Below, piece by piece: positions 11,234-21,095 of a DNA stretch of 64,000 nucleotides. The position numbers were made by a program, and so were the translations under genes. The DNA is from Aureimonas ureilytica DSM 18598 = NBRC 106430. Its GTDB lineage: Bacteria > Pseudomonadota > Alphaproteobacteria > Rhizobiales > Rhizobiaceae. Numbering within the stretch: position 1 is the first letter of the stretch; each line of letters opens with the position of its first letter. Under the pieces are notes generated by a model that had not been told where the DNA came from, made no database searches, and was given only the letters and a program-made list of their open reading frames with translations. The stretch lies in contig NZ_ARQE01000004.1 in NCBI RefSeq assembly GCF_000382705.1, forward strand, positions 156,197 through 220,196, given 5' to 3'.

Positions 11234-14203
11234 CTAGCCTCGCGGCAGACGCTCGTCGCCCGCGCCCTCGAACGGAAGCAGGGCGGCGAAGGACGCGCGC
11301 ACGCGCTCGGCGAGATCGAGGATATGCGGCTCGATGCCCGCCTGATCGGCGAGGTCGAGCGATCTGGCGAGCCGGTCGGCAAGGCCCGGCGGCAGGTCCG
11401 CCACGCGAAAGGCCGTGCCCGGCCCCAGCCGGTGCAGATGAACGACGCGGGTGAGATCGGTCATCGCGGCGGGCAGCGCCTCGACGCCCGGCAGATCGGG
11501 ATGGCGGCGGGCAAGTTCCGCCAGGACCCGTTCCGTGCTGCGCCCGATGAAGGACAGCGGCACCGCGCCCGACAGGATCGCCCATTGGGCAATGAATTCG
11601 AGATCGGTGAGCCCGCCCACCAGCCGCTTGAGGTCGAGAGCTCCCCGCGCCGGCTTCTGCACTTCCAGCCGGGCGCGCATGTCGGCGATGTCGTAGCCGA
11701 GCAGCGGGTCGCTCGCGTGGCTCTCGATCGCTGCGCGGATCGCCTCGCCGATCTCATGGGTCAAGGCGGCATCGCCCGCGAGCGAGCGCGAGCGCGTCAG
11801 GGCCATGCGCTCCCAGGTCCAGGCCTCGCGCTGGTATTTGCGGAAGGCGTCGATATGGGTGGCGAGCGGTCCCTTGTTGCCGGACGGGCGAAGGCGGAAA
11901 TCCACCTCGTAGAGAACGCCGTCGGCCATGGGCGCGGTGAGCGCGGCGATGAGGCGCTGGGTCAGCCGCGTATAATAGGTCGAGACCGGAAGCGGCCGGT
12001 CGCCGTCCGAGGTCTCGGCCTCCGGGTCGTGGTCGTAGAGCAGCATGAGATCGACATCGGAACTCGCCGTCATCTCGCCGCTACCGAGCCGGCCGAGGCC
12101 GAGCACCACGAGCCGGCCGCCCGGCACGCGCCCGTGCGCGCGGCGGAACTCGGCTTCGACGCCCTCGACCAGCGCTTCCAGAACCGCGTCGGCGAGCGCC
12201 GTGAAGGCGCCGCCCGCCGCCTCGCCCTCGATCGCGCCGGCCAGAAGCCGGATGCCGACCAGGAAGCGCTGCTCGGAAGCGAAGATGCGGAGCCGGGCTA
12301 GACGCTCCTCGAAGAACTGCGCGTCGCGCAGGAACAGCGCAAGGCGTTCGCGCAGCAGCGCCCGGGTTGGGATTTCGCGGTAGAAGGCCGGATCGAGCAG
12401 CGCGTCGAACACGTGCGGACGCAGCGAGATCGTGTCGGCCAGTCGCGGCGCGGACGAGATCGCCAGCGCCAGAAGCTCCAGAAGGCGCGGGTTGGAGGCG
12501 ATCAGCGAAAAGAACTGAAGGCCGGACGGTAGGCCGAACAGGAAGCGGTCGAAACCGGCGAGCGCGGCGTCCGGGTCCCGCCCCCGCGCGAAGGCCTCCA
12601 GAAGCGAGGGCAGGACGCGCACGAGCTGATCGCGCGCCGCTTCCGAGCGCGTCGCCCGGTAGCGCCCGCCGGCCCAGCCATGCACGATGCGCCCGATATC
12701 GCCGGTTCGGCGATAGCCGACACGCTCGAGCCAGGCGAGCGCGCCGGGGTCTTCGGCATCCGACAGGAGCGCGATCGCGCCCTCGTCGCTGCGCACCGGC
12801 GCGTGCTCGGCAAAGAGCGCCGAAAACCGCGCCTCGACGGTTTCGAGCCGCGCGATCAAGGCCGCCGAAAATTCTGCCAGCGTCTCGAAATTGCACAGGC
12901 GCGCGACGCGCAGGAGATCGCCCTCGGTCTCGGGCAGCGTGTGCGTCTGCTCGTCCGCCACCATCTGCACGGCGTGCTCGACCCGGCGCAGGAACCAGTA
13001 GGCCTGTGTCATCTCCTCGGCCGCCGCCGGCTCGATCCAGCCTTCGCGCGCGAGCTGGGCGAGGGCGTCGTCGGTGCGGCGCAGGCGCAGCGCCGGATTG
13101 CGGCCGCCGGCGATGAGCTGCTGGGCCTGCGCGAAGAACTCGATCTCGCGGATGCCGCCGCGCCCGAGCTTCACGTTCTGCCCGGCGACCATGATGCTCT
13201 CGAAACCGCGATGCCGGTCGATCCGCATCTTCATCGCGTGGATGTCGCCGATCGCGACGAAGTCGAGATAGCGGCGCCAGACGAAGGGGGTGATGTCGCG
13301 CAGGAAGGCGGTCGACGCCTCCTCGTCTCCGGCGATCGGGCGCGCCTTGATCATGGCGGCGCGCTCCCAGTCCCGCCCCGAGCTCTCGTAATAGACGAGC
13401 GCGGTCGGCACGGGCACGGCGAGCGGCATGGCGGACGGATCGGGACGCAGGCGCAGGTCGGTGCGAAAGACGTAGCCGTCCCTGGAGCGCTCGCCGATCA
13501 TCTTCACGAGGCGCCGGGCGAGGCGCGAATACATCTCGACGCTTTCGGGCGGATCGAGCACGGCCTCGGCTTCCGGCTCGAACAGGACCACGAGGTCGAT
13601 ATCGCTGGAATAGTTCAGCTCCTCGCCGCCGAGCTTGCCCATGCCGAGAACGAAGAGGCCCGAGCCCCGCTCGGGATGGGCAAGATCGGGAAGCCGCAAC
13701 TGCCCGCGGCGATGGAGATCGAGAAGCGCAAAGCGCAAGGCGCGCTTCACCGCGCCCTCCGCCACGCCGGACAGATGGCGCGTCGTGACGTCGGGCGGGG
13801 CGGCGCCGAAGAGATCGCGCAGCGCGATCAGGAGGCTCGCCTCGTTCTTCGAAAGGCGCAGCTCCGTCATGAGCGAGGCCTCGCTCGCGCCTTCGGGCAC
13901 CGGCGCTCCCAGCGCCGCGATCAGCGCCTCGACGCGCGCGCCGGCCTCCTCCTCGAACAAGCGGTCGAGCCATTGGGGCGCGCGCAGCGCGAGGCCTTCG
14001 AGATGGGGCGAAAGCGACAGGGCCGCGCCGAGCCGCTGCTGCTCGGGGCCGTCCAGCGCGGCCCAGGCGGCGAGGCGGTCGAGGTCCTGCGCTGTTGCGG
14101 CAGCGGCGAGATCGGCGAGGCAAGAACGCGCCTTCTCCGGCGAAAGCGGCACCAGGGGAAGCGCCCCTCCGATACGCAGCGCGTCCCTGCCTTCAAGTGT
14201 CAT
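11234..14203 (-). CDS. glnE: Bifunctional glutamine synthetase adenylyltransferase/deadenylyltransferase
   Basis: 989 residues, as expected for GlnE. It adds AMP to and removes AMP from glutamine synthetase in response to PII, setting ammonium assimilation. Two nucleotidyltransferase domains are recognisable: LGMGKLGGEELNYSSDIDLV in the N-terminal (deadenylylating) half and GLGRLGSGEMTASSDVDLML in the C-terminal (adenylylating) half, each with the G-x-L-G-x-x-E and D-x-D signature. The start ATG at 14203 overlaps the stop of the upstream histidine kinase by 11 bases, so the two are probably co-transcribed and translationally coupled. It converges on the PleC-like kinase gene. Confidence 0.97.
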   Translation of the reverse strand: MTLEGRDALRIGGALPLVPLSPEKARSCLADLAAAATAQDLDRLAAWAALDGPEQQRLGAALSLSPHLEGLALRAPQWLDRLFEEEAGARVEALIAALGAPVPEGASEASLMTELRLSKNEASLLIALRDLFGAAPPDVTTRHLSGVAEGAVKRALRFALLDLHRRGQLRLPDLAHPERGSGLFVLGMGKLGGEELNYSSDIDLVVLFEPEAEAVLDPPESVEMYSRLARRLVKMIGERSRDGYVFRTDLRLRPDPSAMPLAVPVPTALVYYESSGRDWERAAMIKARPIAGDEEASTAFLRDITPFVWRRYLDFVAIGDIHAMKMRIDRHRGFESIMVAGQNVKLGRGGIREIEFFAQAQQLIAGGRNPALRLRRTDDALAQLAREGWIEPAAAEEMTQAYWFLRRVEHAVQMVADEQTHTLPETEGDLLRVARLCNFETLAEFSAALIARLETVEARFSALFAEHAPVRSDEGAIALLSDAEDPGALAWLERVGYRRTGDIGRIVHGWAGGRYRATRSEAARDQLVRVLPSLLEAFARGRDPDAALAGFDRFLFGLPSGLQFFSLIASNPRLLELLALAISSAPRLADTISLRPHVFDALLDPAFYREIPTRALLRERLALFLRDAQFFEERLARLRIFASEQRFLVGIRLLAGAIEGEAAGGAFTALADAVLEALVEGVEAEFRRAHGRVPGGRLVVLGLGRLGSGEMTASSDVDLMLLYDHDPEAETSDGDRPLPVSTYYTRLTQRLIAALTAPMADGVLYEVDFRLRPSGNKGPLATHIDAFRKYQREAWTWERMALTRSRSLAGDAALTHEIGEAIRAAIESHASDPLLGYDIADMRARLEVQKPARGALDLKRLVGGLTDLEFIAQWAILSGAVPLSFIGRSTERVLAELARRHPDLPGVEALPAAMTDLTRVVHLHRLGPGTAFRVADLPPGLADRLARSLDLADQAGIEPHILDLAERVRASFAALLPFEGAGDERLPRG

Positions 14204-15620
14204 CGCTCGCCTTGCCTCCCTCGGCCGGAATCGTGAGTGTCACGATAAGGCCGGGGGCGGCGTCGTCCAGAGTCATTCGTCCGTCATGGATGGAGGCGAT
14301 CGCCTGCACCAGGGACAGGCCGAGGCCGGAGCCGGGCTTGGTGCGGCTTTCGTCCAGCCGGTAGAAGCGCTCCAGCACCCGCTCGCGCTTGTCGGCGGCG
14401 ATGCCTGGGCCGTTGTCCGCGACGGACAACGAGAAGCCGCGCTCCTCGGGCGCGAGCCGCACGCGGATGCGCAAGGGCCCTTCCGTCGGCACGCCGTATT
14501 TCAGGGCGTTGTCGATGAGATTGGACAGGCCTTGCGCGATCAGCTCGCGGCTGACCTCGGCCGTCAAGCTCTCGGGCGCCTCCACCTCCAGCGTGCCGCC
14601 TGCATCCTCGGCCGAGGGCTCGTAAAGCTCGGTGACGTCCCGCACGATCGCCGCGACATCGACCTCGGTCTTCAGGGCCGGATGCGAGCCCGCCTCGACG
14701 CGGCTGATCATGAGGAGCGCGTCGAAGGTGCGGATCATCCCGTCGGCTTCCGCCATCACGCCTTCCAGCGCGCCGCGCAGCTCTGCGGGTGTCGCGTCCT
14801 CGCGCTCGCGCAGCGCCGCCTCGATGCGGTTGCGCAGCCGCGTCAGCGGCGTCTTGAGATCGTGCGCGATGTTGTCGGAGACCTGTCGCAGCCCTTCCTG
14901 CAGAAGCGAGATGCGGGCGAGAAGCACGTTGAGGTTTTCCGACAGGCGATCGAACTCGTCGCCCGTGCCGGCCACCGGCAGGCGCTCGTCGAGATCGCCG
15001 CCCATGATGCGCGCGGTGGCGAGCGACATGTTGTTGAGGCGGTGCAGCGCCGTGCGCCCGACCAGGAACCAGGCGATCAGCGCGCCGACGCTCATCAGGC
15101 AGAGCGCCAGGATCAGGGCGTTGCGCACGACGAGACGAATGCGGTCGAGCTCGGTCTGATCGCGCCCGACGAGAATGCGCAGCCCGTTCGGCAGCTGGAT
15201 CACCTGCGCGATCGCCGTGTGGTAGCGATCGCCCGCGTCCTCGGTGAAGCGCGCGTAGCGGAAGGCCCGGCCGACGAAGCCGGGATCGTCGAGCACGCCC
15301 GCTTCCAGGCTCTCGACATTGCCGGCGAGAATGCGCCCCGTCGCGTCCGTCATGAGATAGAGCGAGGCGCCGGGCTGGCGCGAGCGCCGGTCGATGCTGC
15401 GCACGAGGCCGACGATCCCGGTGTTCTGATAGACGCGCCCGAGATCGGCGATCTCCTCGTTGATCGTCTCGCGGTTCTGGGTCTGGAGGATCGAGGCGGC
15501 CGATCCCGTGACATAGAAGAGAAGGATCGCCGCGAAGACGGCGAAGAGGCAGAGATAGATCGCCGACAGGCGAAAGGCCGTGACCCGCCAGAGGTCCCGG
15601 ATGCGATTGAACCTTTGCAT
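14193..15620 (-). CDS. OmpR-partner sensor histidine kinase
   Basis: 475 residues from ATG 15620 (MQRFNRIRDLWR). There are two transmembrane helices (about 16-38 and 170-190) with a sensor domain between, a HAMP domain (ARIMGGDLDERLPV), a HisKA box with H253 in NIAHDLKTPLTRLRNRIE and a HATPase domain (NLIDNALKYG, DNGPGI, GSGLGLSLV). It pairs with the response regulator 28 bases upstream and is linked to glnE by overlap. The trio downstream of degP is conserved in rhizobia. A role in envelope or redox stress is plausible from the degP neighbour but is inference. The open frame extends 32 codons upstream of the chosen start into a Cys/Arg-rich stretch that is not convincing. Confidence 0.9.
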   Translation of the reverse strand: MQRFNRIRDLWRVTAFRLSAIYLCLFAVFAAILLFYVTGSAASILQTQNRETINEEIADLGRVYQNTGIVGLVRSIDRRSRQPGASLYLMTDATGRILAGNVESLEAGVLDDPGFVGRAFRYARFTEDAGDRYHTAIAQVIQLPNGLRILVGRDQTELDRIRLVVRNALILALCLMSVGALIAWFLVGRTALHRLNNMSLATARIMGGDLDERLPVAGTGDEFDRLSENLNVLLARISLLQEGLRQVSDNIAHDLKTPLTRLRNRIEAALREREDATPAELRGALEGVMAEADGMIRTFDALLMISRVEAGSHPALKTEVDVAAIVRDVTELYEPSAEDAGGTLEVEAPESLTAEVSRELIAQGLSNLIDNALKYGVPTEGPLRIRVRLAPEERGFSLSVADNGPGIAADKRERVLERFYRLDESRTKPGSGLGLSLVQAIASIHDGRMTLDDAAPGLIVTLTIPAEGGKASDDT

Positions 15621-15648
15621 GATCGAGCGGGGCGCGCCGAAAGGGCGA

Positions 15649-16365
15649 TCACCCCTGCCCCGCGCGCAGGATGTAGCCCGAGCCGCGCACCGTATGCAGC
15701 AGCGGCTCGCCGACATCGCGCTCGATCTTGGAGCGCAGGCGCGAGATATGGACGTCGATCACGTTGGTCTGGGGGTCGAAATGGTAGTCCCAGACGTTTT
15801 CGAGCAGCATGGTGCGCGTCACCACCTGACCGGCATTCTTCATGAGATATTCGAGAAGGCGGAACTCGCGCGGCTGGAGCACCACGGTCTTGCCGCCGCG
15901 CTTGACCTCGTGGGACAGGCGATCGAGTTCGAGATCGCCGACCCGGTAGACCGTCTCGATCTCCTTGGTGGCGCGGCGCCGACCCAGAACCTCGACGCGG
16001 GCGAGCAGCTCGGAAAAGGCGTAGGGCTTGGCGAGATAATCGTCGCCGCCCGCGCGCAGGCCGGTGACGCGGTCGTCCACCTGGCCAAGCGCCGACAGGA
16101 TCAGCGCCGGCGTCATGTCGCCCTTTTCGCGAAGCGCCGAGATGACCGACAACCCGTCGCGCTGCGGCAGCATCCGATCCACGACGAGAACGTCGTAGTT
16201 CTGGCTTTCCGCCATGTGGAGGCCGGTCTCGCCGTCGGCCGCGTGATCGGGCACATGGCCCGATTCGCGAAACGCCTTCTGGAGATAGGCGGCGGCTTCC
16301 TTGTCGTCTTCGATCAGGAGGATACGCATGGTGTCGGATGTAGGCGAAACCGCTTGCAGCGTCAT
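15649..16365 (-). CDS. OmpR/PhoB-family response regulator
   Basis: 238 residues if started at 16365. It has a receiver domain with acidic pocket IEDD, phospho-acceptor Asp in VVDRMLPQ and Lys in AKPY, then a winged-helix DNA-binding domain (LQPREFRLLEYLMKN, HISRLRSKIE, TVRGSGYIL). It is the partner of the adjacent kinase. Two starts compete: ATG 16365 has a perfect GGAGG (16372-16376) six bases upstream, whereas ATG 16329 gives the conventional MRILLIEDD N-terminus but no ribosome-binding site. The former is preferred on sequence evidence. A terminator for degP lies just upstream at 16409-16431, so this gene probably has its own promoter or is reached by readthrough. Confidence 0.93.
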   Translation of the reverse strand: MTLQAVSPTSDTMRILLIEDDKEAAAYLQKAFRESGHVPDHAADGETGLHMAESQNYDVLVVDRMLPQRDGLSVISALREKGDMTPALILSALGQVDDRVTGLRAGGDDYLAKPYAFSELLARVEVLGRRRATKEIETVYRVGDLELDRLSHEVKRGGKTVVLQPREFRLLEYLMKNAGQVVTRTMLLENVWDYHFDPQTNVIDVHISRLRSKIERDVGEPLLHTVRGSGYILRAGQG

Positions 16366-16371
16366 CTGTCC

Positions 16372-16376
16372 CCTCC
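16372..16376 (-). promoter_or_regulatory. Ribosome-binding site deciding the response regulator start
   Basis: GGAGG on the minus strand, six bases before ATG 16365. The conventional start 36 bases downstream lacks any comparable site. Confidence 0.6.
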
Positions 16377-16408
16377 GTCGGGATCGGGCGATTTCATCGA
16401 AAAAGAAA

Positions 16409-16431
16409 CGGCGCCCCACGGTGGAGCGCCG
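16409..16431 (-). terminator. Intrinsic terminator downstream of degP
   Basis: On the minus strand a CGGCGC/GCGCCG stem with a nested CCA/TGG pairing is followed by TTTCTTTTTC. It lies 45 bases after the degP stop and before the response regulator. A second perfect hairpin between (16447-16466) has no U-tract. Confidence 0.7.
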
Positions 16432-16475
16432 CCGGGACGCGTGGAAGGGGAGGCCTTGGCCTCCCCTCCGCGAGC

Positions 16476-17996
16476 TCAGCTGCCGGAGATCGGCAGGGCG
16501 ACGAAGCGGTTCTGGTCGCCGTTGCGCAGCTGGAAGAGCGCCGCCTTGCGACCGCTCGTGGAGGCGCTCTTGATCGCGGCCTCGACTTCGCGCTGCGACT
16601 TCACCTGCGTGCCGTTCACCGCCACGATCGTGTCGCCGGCCGATACGCCGCGCGTGGCGGCTTCGGAGTCCGGGTCCACGTCGGTCACGACCACGCCCTG
16701 CCCATCGTCCGAGGGGGTCAGCGTCAGGCCATAACCGCGCAGCGAGGACGGGTTCACCGGCACGTTGCTGTTCGAGCCCTGGTTGGAGGCTTCGTCGAGC
16801 GAGGCGAGATTGCCGAGCTGGACCTTGATCTGCTGGGCGGCGTTGTCGCGCCAGACCGTCACGTCGATCGACGCGCCGGGCTTGAACTCGGCCACCTTGC
16901 GGGCCAGCTCGCGCGGGCTGGACACGGTGTCGCCGTTGACTGCCGTGATCACGTCGCCGGTGCGGATGCCGGCCTTGGTGGCGGGCGTCTCGTTGTCGGG
17001 CAGCGTGACGATGGCGCCGTTGGTGCTGCCAAGGCCGAGCGCCTCGGCGATGTCCTTGGTCACCGGCGCGATCTGGACGCCGAGCCAGCCGCGCTGGACA
17101 TTGCCGCTTTCGCGAAGCGACTGGATCACCGACTGAGCCGAGGACGCAGGGATCGCGAAGCCGATGCCGACCGAGCCGCCCGAGGGCGAGAAGATCGCCG
17201 TGTTGATGCCGATCACCTGGCCCTGCATGTTGAAGGCCGGGCCGCCCGAATTGCCCCGGTTCACCGGCGCGTCGATCTGGATGAAGTCGTCATAGGGACC
17301 GGCGCCGATGTCGCGGCCGCGCGCCGAGACGATGCCCGACGTCACCGAGCCGCCGAGGCCGAACGGATTGCCGACAGCCACGACCCAGTCGCCGACGCGC
17401 ACCTTGGAATCGTCGGCCCAGTTCACATAGGTGAACTTGGTGTTGGGCGCGTCGACCTTCAGCAGCGCCAGATCGGTGCGCTTGTCGGCGCCCACGAGCT
17501 TGGCCTGATACTCGGTCCCGTCGTTCATGACGACCGTGTAGGTCGTGCCGCCCTCGACGACGTGGTTGTTGGTGACGACATAGCCGTCATCGGAGATGAA
17601 GAAGCCGGAGCCCTGGGCCATGCCCTCGCGCGGCGCCCGGCGCGGGGTGCGCTGGCCCGGTGTGGCCGGGCCGTTCGGGTTGCCGAACTCGAAGAAGCGG
17701 CGCAGCGGATGGCCTTCCGGCAGGTTCTCGAAAGGCGAGCCCTGGAGATTGCTGTCGCGGTCCGAGGCGTCGACGATCTTTTCCTTGACGCGGACGGAGA
17801 CGACGGCGGGCGACACTTTCTCGACCACGTCGGCAAAGCCCGTATTCTGCGCGGTCGGGGCGACCTGCACGGCCTGCGCATAGGACGGATTGACCGTCGT
17901 CATCACGCCGCCGCTGAACGCCAGGCCAGCCACGCCCGCCGCCAGAGCCGCGGCGGTCAGGCGGCGCTTGGTCTTGTTGGTGATCGAGTTCGTCAT
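16476..17996 (-). CDS. degP: Periplasmic serine endoprotease DegP/Do
   Basis: 506 residues. An N-terminal signal peptide (basic start, hydrophobic ALAAGVAGLAFSGG, AQA near residue 42) directs it to the periplasm. The trypsin-like domain has the catalytic triad H145 (TNNHVV), D175 (TDLALLK) and S250 (GNSGGPAF). Two PDZ domains follow (about 290-385 and 410-500). It degrades or holds misfolded envelope proteins. Start ATG 17996 follows GAGGG at 6 bases. It lies between the ccm operon and a two-component pair, an arrangement recalled from rhizobia, where the equivalent gene is degP1. It ends with a clear terminator, suggesting separate regulation from the two-component pair. Confidence 0.97.
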   Translation of the reverse strand: MTNSITNKTKRRLTAAALAAGVAGLAFSGGVMTTVNPSYAQAVQVAPTAQNTGFADVVEKVSPAVVSVRVKEKIVDASDRDSNLQGSPFENLPEGHPLRRFFEFGNPNGPATPGQRTPRRAPREGMAQGSGFFISDDGYVVTNNHVVEGGTTYTVVMNDGTEYQAKLVGADKRTDLALLKVDAPNTKFTYVNWADDSKVRVGDWVVAVGNPFGLGGSVTSGIVSARGRDIGAGPYDDFIQIDAPVNRGNSGGPAFNMQGQVIGINTAIFSPSGGSVGIGFAIPASSAQSVIQSLRESGNVQRGWLGVQIAPVTKDIAEALGLGSTNGAIVTLPDNETPATKAGIRTGDVITAVNGDTVSSPRELARKVAEFKPGASIDVTVWRDNAAQQIKVQLGNLASLDEASNQGSNSNVPVNPSSLRGYGLTLTPSDDGQGVVVTDVDPDSEAATRGVSAGDTIVAVNGTQVKSQREVEAAIKSASTSGRKAALFQLRNGDQNRFVALPISGS

Positions 17997-18086
17997 GGAT
18001 ACCCTCGTTGGTTCCGGTCTGGCGCGGCGGGAAGCCCGTCGTGTCTGTGGTTGGGAACCTAGAGGATCGAAGATTACGGCAAGTTT

Positions 18087-18605
18087 TCAGCCACGTGAAA
18101 GCTTCGTAAGGTCGCCGGCCCCCTCGTCGCGCTCCAGCCGTTCGAGCACGGCGGCCACCGCCTTCTCTTCGTCCGCCGACAGGGGCGCGGGCGCGGCACC
18201 CGCCGGGCGACGGCGCGAGATCACGAGATAGGTGCCGCCTGCCAGGAGAAGCGCGACCGGCATTCCCCAGAGGAGCAGCGTCTGCGGCTCGAAGCGCGGG
18301 CGCAGAAGCACGAACTGCCCGTATCGCGCGACGAGATAATCGAGCACCTCTCCATCGCTGTCGCCCGCCTGGATGCGCTGGCGGACGAGGACCCGCAGGT
18401 CCTTTGCGAGATCGGCGTCGGAATCGTCGATCGACTGGTTCTGGCAGACCATGCAGCGCAGTTCGGACGACAGGGCGCGCGCGCGCTTTTCCATCGCGGG
18501 ATCGGGCAGCATCTCGCTCGGCTGCACCGCGCCGGCCGGGACGGCGGCGAGGAGGCACAGGCCGGCGAGAGCGGCTCGCCCGACGGAGAGGGCTCGTATC
18601 GCCAT
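18087..18605 (-). CDS. ccmH: Cytochrome c-type biogenesis protein CcmH (CycL)
   Basis: 172 residues from ATG 18605, four bases after the ccmF stop. A signal sequence (residues 1-26) is followed by the redox motif [10 protein letters not shown] with C51 and C54, the thiol pair that keeps apocytochrome c heme-binding cysteines reduced for heme attachment in the periplasm. One transmembrane helix ([20 protein letters not shown]) and an acidic cytoplasmic tail end the protein. It is the last gene of the ccmI-E-F-H operon. The frame is open 28 codons upstream within ccmF, which is a shadow. Confidence 0.95.
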   Translation of the reverse strand: MAIRALSVGRAALAGLCLLAAVPAGAVQPSEMLPDPAMEKRARALSSELRCMVCQNQSIDDSDADLAKDLRVLVRQRIQAGDSDGEVLDYLVARYGQFVLLRPRFEPQTLLLWGMPVALLLAGGTYLVISRRRPAGAAPAPLSADEEKAVAAVLERLERDEGAGDLTKLSRG

Positions 18606-18609
18606 CGGC

Positions 18610-20586
18610 TCAGGCCTCCACGGCCCGGGCGCGGCGCGAACGGGCCGGGGCGCCGACACGCAGCCGCCGATCGGCCAGCGACACGACACCGCCGAAGGCC
18701 ATGGCCACGGCGCCCAGCCAGATCAGCGTGACGAGCGGCTTGTACCAGATACGCACCACGGTGGCCCCACCATTGGCCGCGGCGTCGCCGAGCGAGATGT
18801 AGATCTGGCTGAACCAGTGCGTATGGATGCCCGCTTCCGTGGTGGGCATCTGCCGGGCCGGATAAAGGCGCTTGGAGGATTCGAGCGGCGTTTCGCTCGC
18901 GCCCCGGATCAGAGTGAAGCGGCCGACCTCCTCCTGGTAGTTCGGCCCCTGGCGGGGCGCGATCCCGTCGAAGCGGATCTGCACGCCACCGGCCTCGATG
19001 CGATCGTCCGGCGCCATGGTGGTGATCGTTTCCGTCGAGAAGGCGCCGACCGAGACGATGCCGAGCAGCGTCACCCCCACGCCGAAATGGGCGATCGCCG
19101 TGCCGAAGGCCGAGCGCGGCAGGCCGCGCAACCGTCGCCATGCGAGGGCGGGGCCGGCCTTCGGCAGGCCGGCACGGGCCGCCAGATCACAAAGGCTGCC
19201 GACCAGAAGCCAGACGGCAAGGCCGAAGCCGAAGGCGGCGAGAATGCGTGTCCCCTCTGTGAGGGCGAGGACGACGACGATCGTCAGGAAGGCCGCGCCG
19301 ACGGCGGCGTAGAGGCGCTGCGCGGCGGCCAGGAGATCGCCCCGTTTCCAGGCAAGAAGCGGGCCGAAGGGAACCGCGAAGAGCAGCGGCACCATGAGCG
19401 GGCCGAAGGTCGCGTTGAAGAAAGGCGCGCCGACCGAGATCTTGGTGCCGGTGACGGTTTCGAGCGCCAGGGGATAGAGCGTGCCGGTCAGCACCGTCGC
19501 CATGGCGGTGGTGAGGAACAGATTGTTGAAGACGAGCGCCCCTTCCCGCGAGATGGGCGCGAAGAGACCGCCGCTCTCCAGTTCGCTCGAGCGCCAGGCG
19601 AAGAGCGCCAGCGAACCGCCGATGAAGACGCAGAGAATGGCGAGAATGAAGACGCCGCGCTCCGGGTCCACCGCGAAGGCGTGAACCGAGGTGAGGACGC
19701 CCGAGCGCACGAGGAACGTGCCGAGGAGCGAGAGCGAGAAGGTGAGGATGGCGAGAAGCACCGTCCAGACCTTCAGCGCCGAGCGCTTTTCCATGACGAG
19801 CGCGGAGTGAAGCAGCGCCGTGCCCGACAGCCAGGGCATGAAAGAGGCGTTCTCCACCGGGTCCCAGAACCACCAGCCGCCCCAGCCGAGTTCGTAATAG
19901 GCCCAGTAGGAGCCCATCGCGATGCCGCCCGTCAGGAACACCCAGGCGATCAGCGTCCAGGGCCGCACCCAGCGCGCCCAGGCGGCATCGATGCGCCCGT
20001 CGATCAGCGCCGCGACGGCGAAGGAGAAGGCGATCGAGAAGCCGACATAGCCGAGATACAGAAGCGGCGGATGGATCGCGAGGCCGATGTCCTGAAGGAT
20101 CGGATTGAGATCCTGCCCTTCCAGGGGCGCCGGCACGACGCGCGTGAACGGGTTGGAGGTAAGGAGGATGAACAGGAGGAAGGCGACCAGAATCCAGGCC
20201 TGGACGGACAGGACATTGGCCTTGAGGCTCGCCGGCAGGTCCATGCCGAACGAGGCCACCAGCGCCCCGAACAGGGCGAGGATCAGGACCCAGAGCAGCA
20301 TCGAGCCTTCGTGGTTCCCCCAGACGCCGGTGACCTTGTAGAGCATGGGCTTCAGCGAATGGCTGTTCTCCACGACGTTCGCGACGGAGAAATCCGACGT
20401 CACATAGGCCGCCGTCAGCGCGCCGAAGGCGAAGGCGAGAAGCGCGAAGCAGCCGAGCGACGTGATCGTGCCGGTTTCCATCAGCCTCGTGTCGCCCAGC
20501 CGGCTGCCGAGAACCGGCAGAACGGATTGAACGAGGGCAAGGCCCAGCGCCAGGACCAGCGCGAAATGGCCGAGTTCGACGATCAC
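18610..20586 (-). CDS. ccmF: Cytochrome c heme lyase subunit CcmF (CycK)
   Basis: 658 residues with many transmembrane helices, as expected for CcmF. The tryptophan-rich signature [18 protein letters not shown], which contacts heme presented by CcmE, is intact, and conserved periplasmic histidines are expected. CcmF with CcmH and CcmI attaches heme covalently to apocytochromes c. It overlaps the ccmE stop by four bases (ATGA type), consistent with translational coupling. Confidence 0.97.
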   Translation of the reverse strand: MIVELGHFALVLALGLALVQSVLPVLGSRLGDTRLMETGTITSLGCFALLAFAFGALTAAYVTSDFSVANVVENSHSLKPMLYKVTGVWGNHEGSMLLWVLILALFGALVASFGMDLPASLKANVLSVQAWILVAFLLFILLTSNPFTRVVPAPLEGQDLNPILQDIGLAIHPPLLYLGYVGFSIAFSFAVAALIDGRIDAAWARWVRPWTLIAWVFLTGGIAMGSYWAYYELGWGGWWFWDPVENASFMPWLSGTALLHSALVMEKRSALKVWTVLLAILTFSLSLLGTFLVRSGVLTSVHAFAVDPERGVFILAILCVFIGGSLALFAWRSSELESGGLFAPISREGALVFNNLFLTTAMATVLTGTLYPLALETVTGTKISVGAPFFNATFGPLMVPLLFAVPFGPLLAWKRGDLLAAAQRLYAAVGAAFLTIVVVLALTEGTRILAAFGFGLAVWLLVGSLCDLAARAGLPKAGPALAWRRLRGLPRSAFGTAIAHFGVGVTLLGIVSVGAFSTETITTMAPDDRIEAGGVQIRFDGIAPRQGPNYQEEVGRFTLIRGASETPLESSKRLYPARQMPTTEAGIHTHWFSQIYISLGDAAANGGATVVRIWYKPLVTLIWLGAVAMAFGGVVSLADRRLRVGAPARSRRARAVEA

Positions 20587-21095
20587 AGGCCCGCTCCCCC
20601 TGCCGCCGAAGCGGGCGTCGAAGCGCCGGGTTCGGGCATGGCGGCCTCGCGCGCCACCACCGTTCCGTCCTTCCAGAGACCGCGCGCCTTCATGTCGTCC
20701 ACGACTTCCTTGGGCATGTAGGTCTCGTCGTGCTTGGCCAGAACGGTGTCCGCGACGAAGACGCGATCGGGCCCGATCGTGCCTTCGGCGACGACGCCCT
20801 GCCCTTCGCGGAAGAGATCGGGCAGAAGTCCGGCATAGCGCACGGCGACGCTTTCCACCGTGTCCGTCACGCGGAACCGCACCGCCTGCCCCGTGCCCCG
20901 CTCCACCGAGCCGCTTTCCACAAGGCCGCCCAGGCGGATGCGCTGGCCTTCGACAGGCGGATGGGACGCCAGATCGGTCGGCGAATTGAAGAAGGCGACG
21001 CTATCAGACAGGGCCGTCAGCACGAGCGCGAAGGCCGCGCCGACGACGAAGAGAATGGCGAAGATAGAGGAAAGGCGCTTCTGCTTGCGGGTCAT
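20583..21095 (-). CDS. ccmE: Cytochrome c maturation heme chaperone CcmE (CycJ)
   Basis: 170 residues. An N-terminal membrane anchor (about 10-30) precedes a periplasmic beta-barrel. The covalent heme-binding histidine H122 and Y126 sit in the hallmark motif HDETYMP. It accepts heme from CcmC and hands it to CcmF. It overlaps both neighbours by four bases. The ccmABCD transport genes are not in this window, as is usual when the locus is split in rhizobia. Confidence 0.97.
   Translation of the reverse strand: MTRKQKRLSSIFAILFVVGAAFALVLTALSDSVAFFNSPTDLASHPPVEGQRIRLGGLVESGSVERGTGQAVRFRVTDTVESVAVRYAGLLPDLFREGQGVVAEGTIGPDRVFVADTVLAKHDETYMPKEVVDDMKARGLWKDGTVVAREAAMPEPGASTPASAAGGAGL

Noticed and set aside
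16447-16466. Perfect GGGGAGGCC / GGCCTCCCC hairpin after degP as the terminator
   Set aside because: No U-tract on either strand; the following hairpin at 16409-16431 with TTTCTTTTT is the better terminator. It may still protect the mRNA end.
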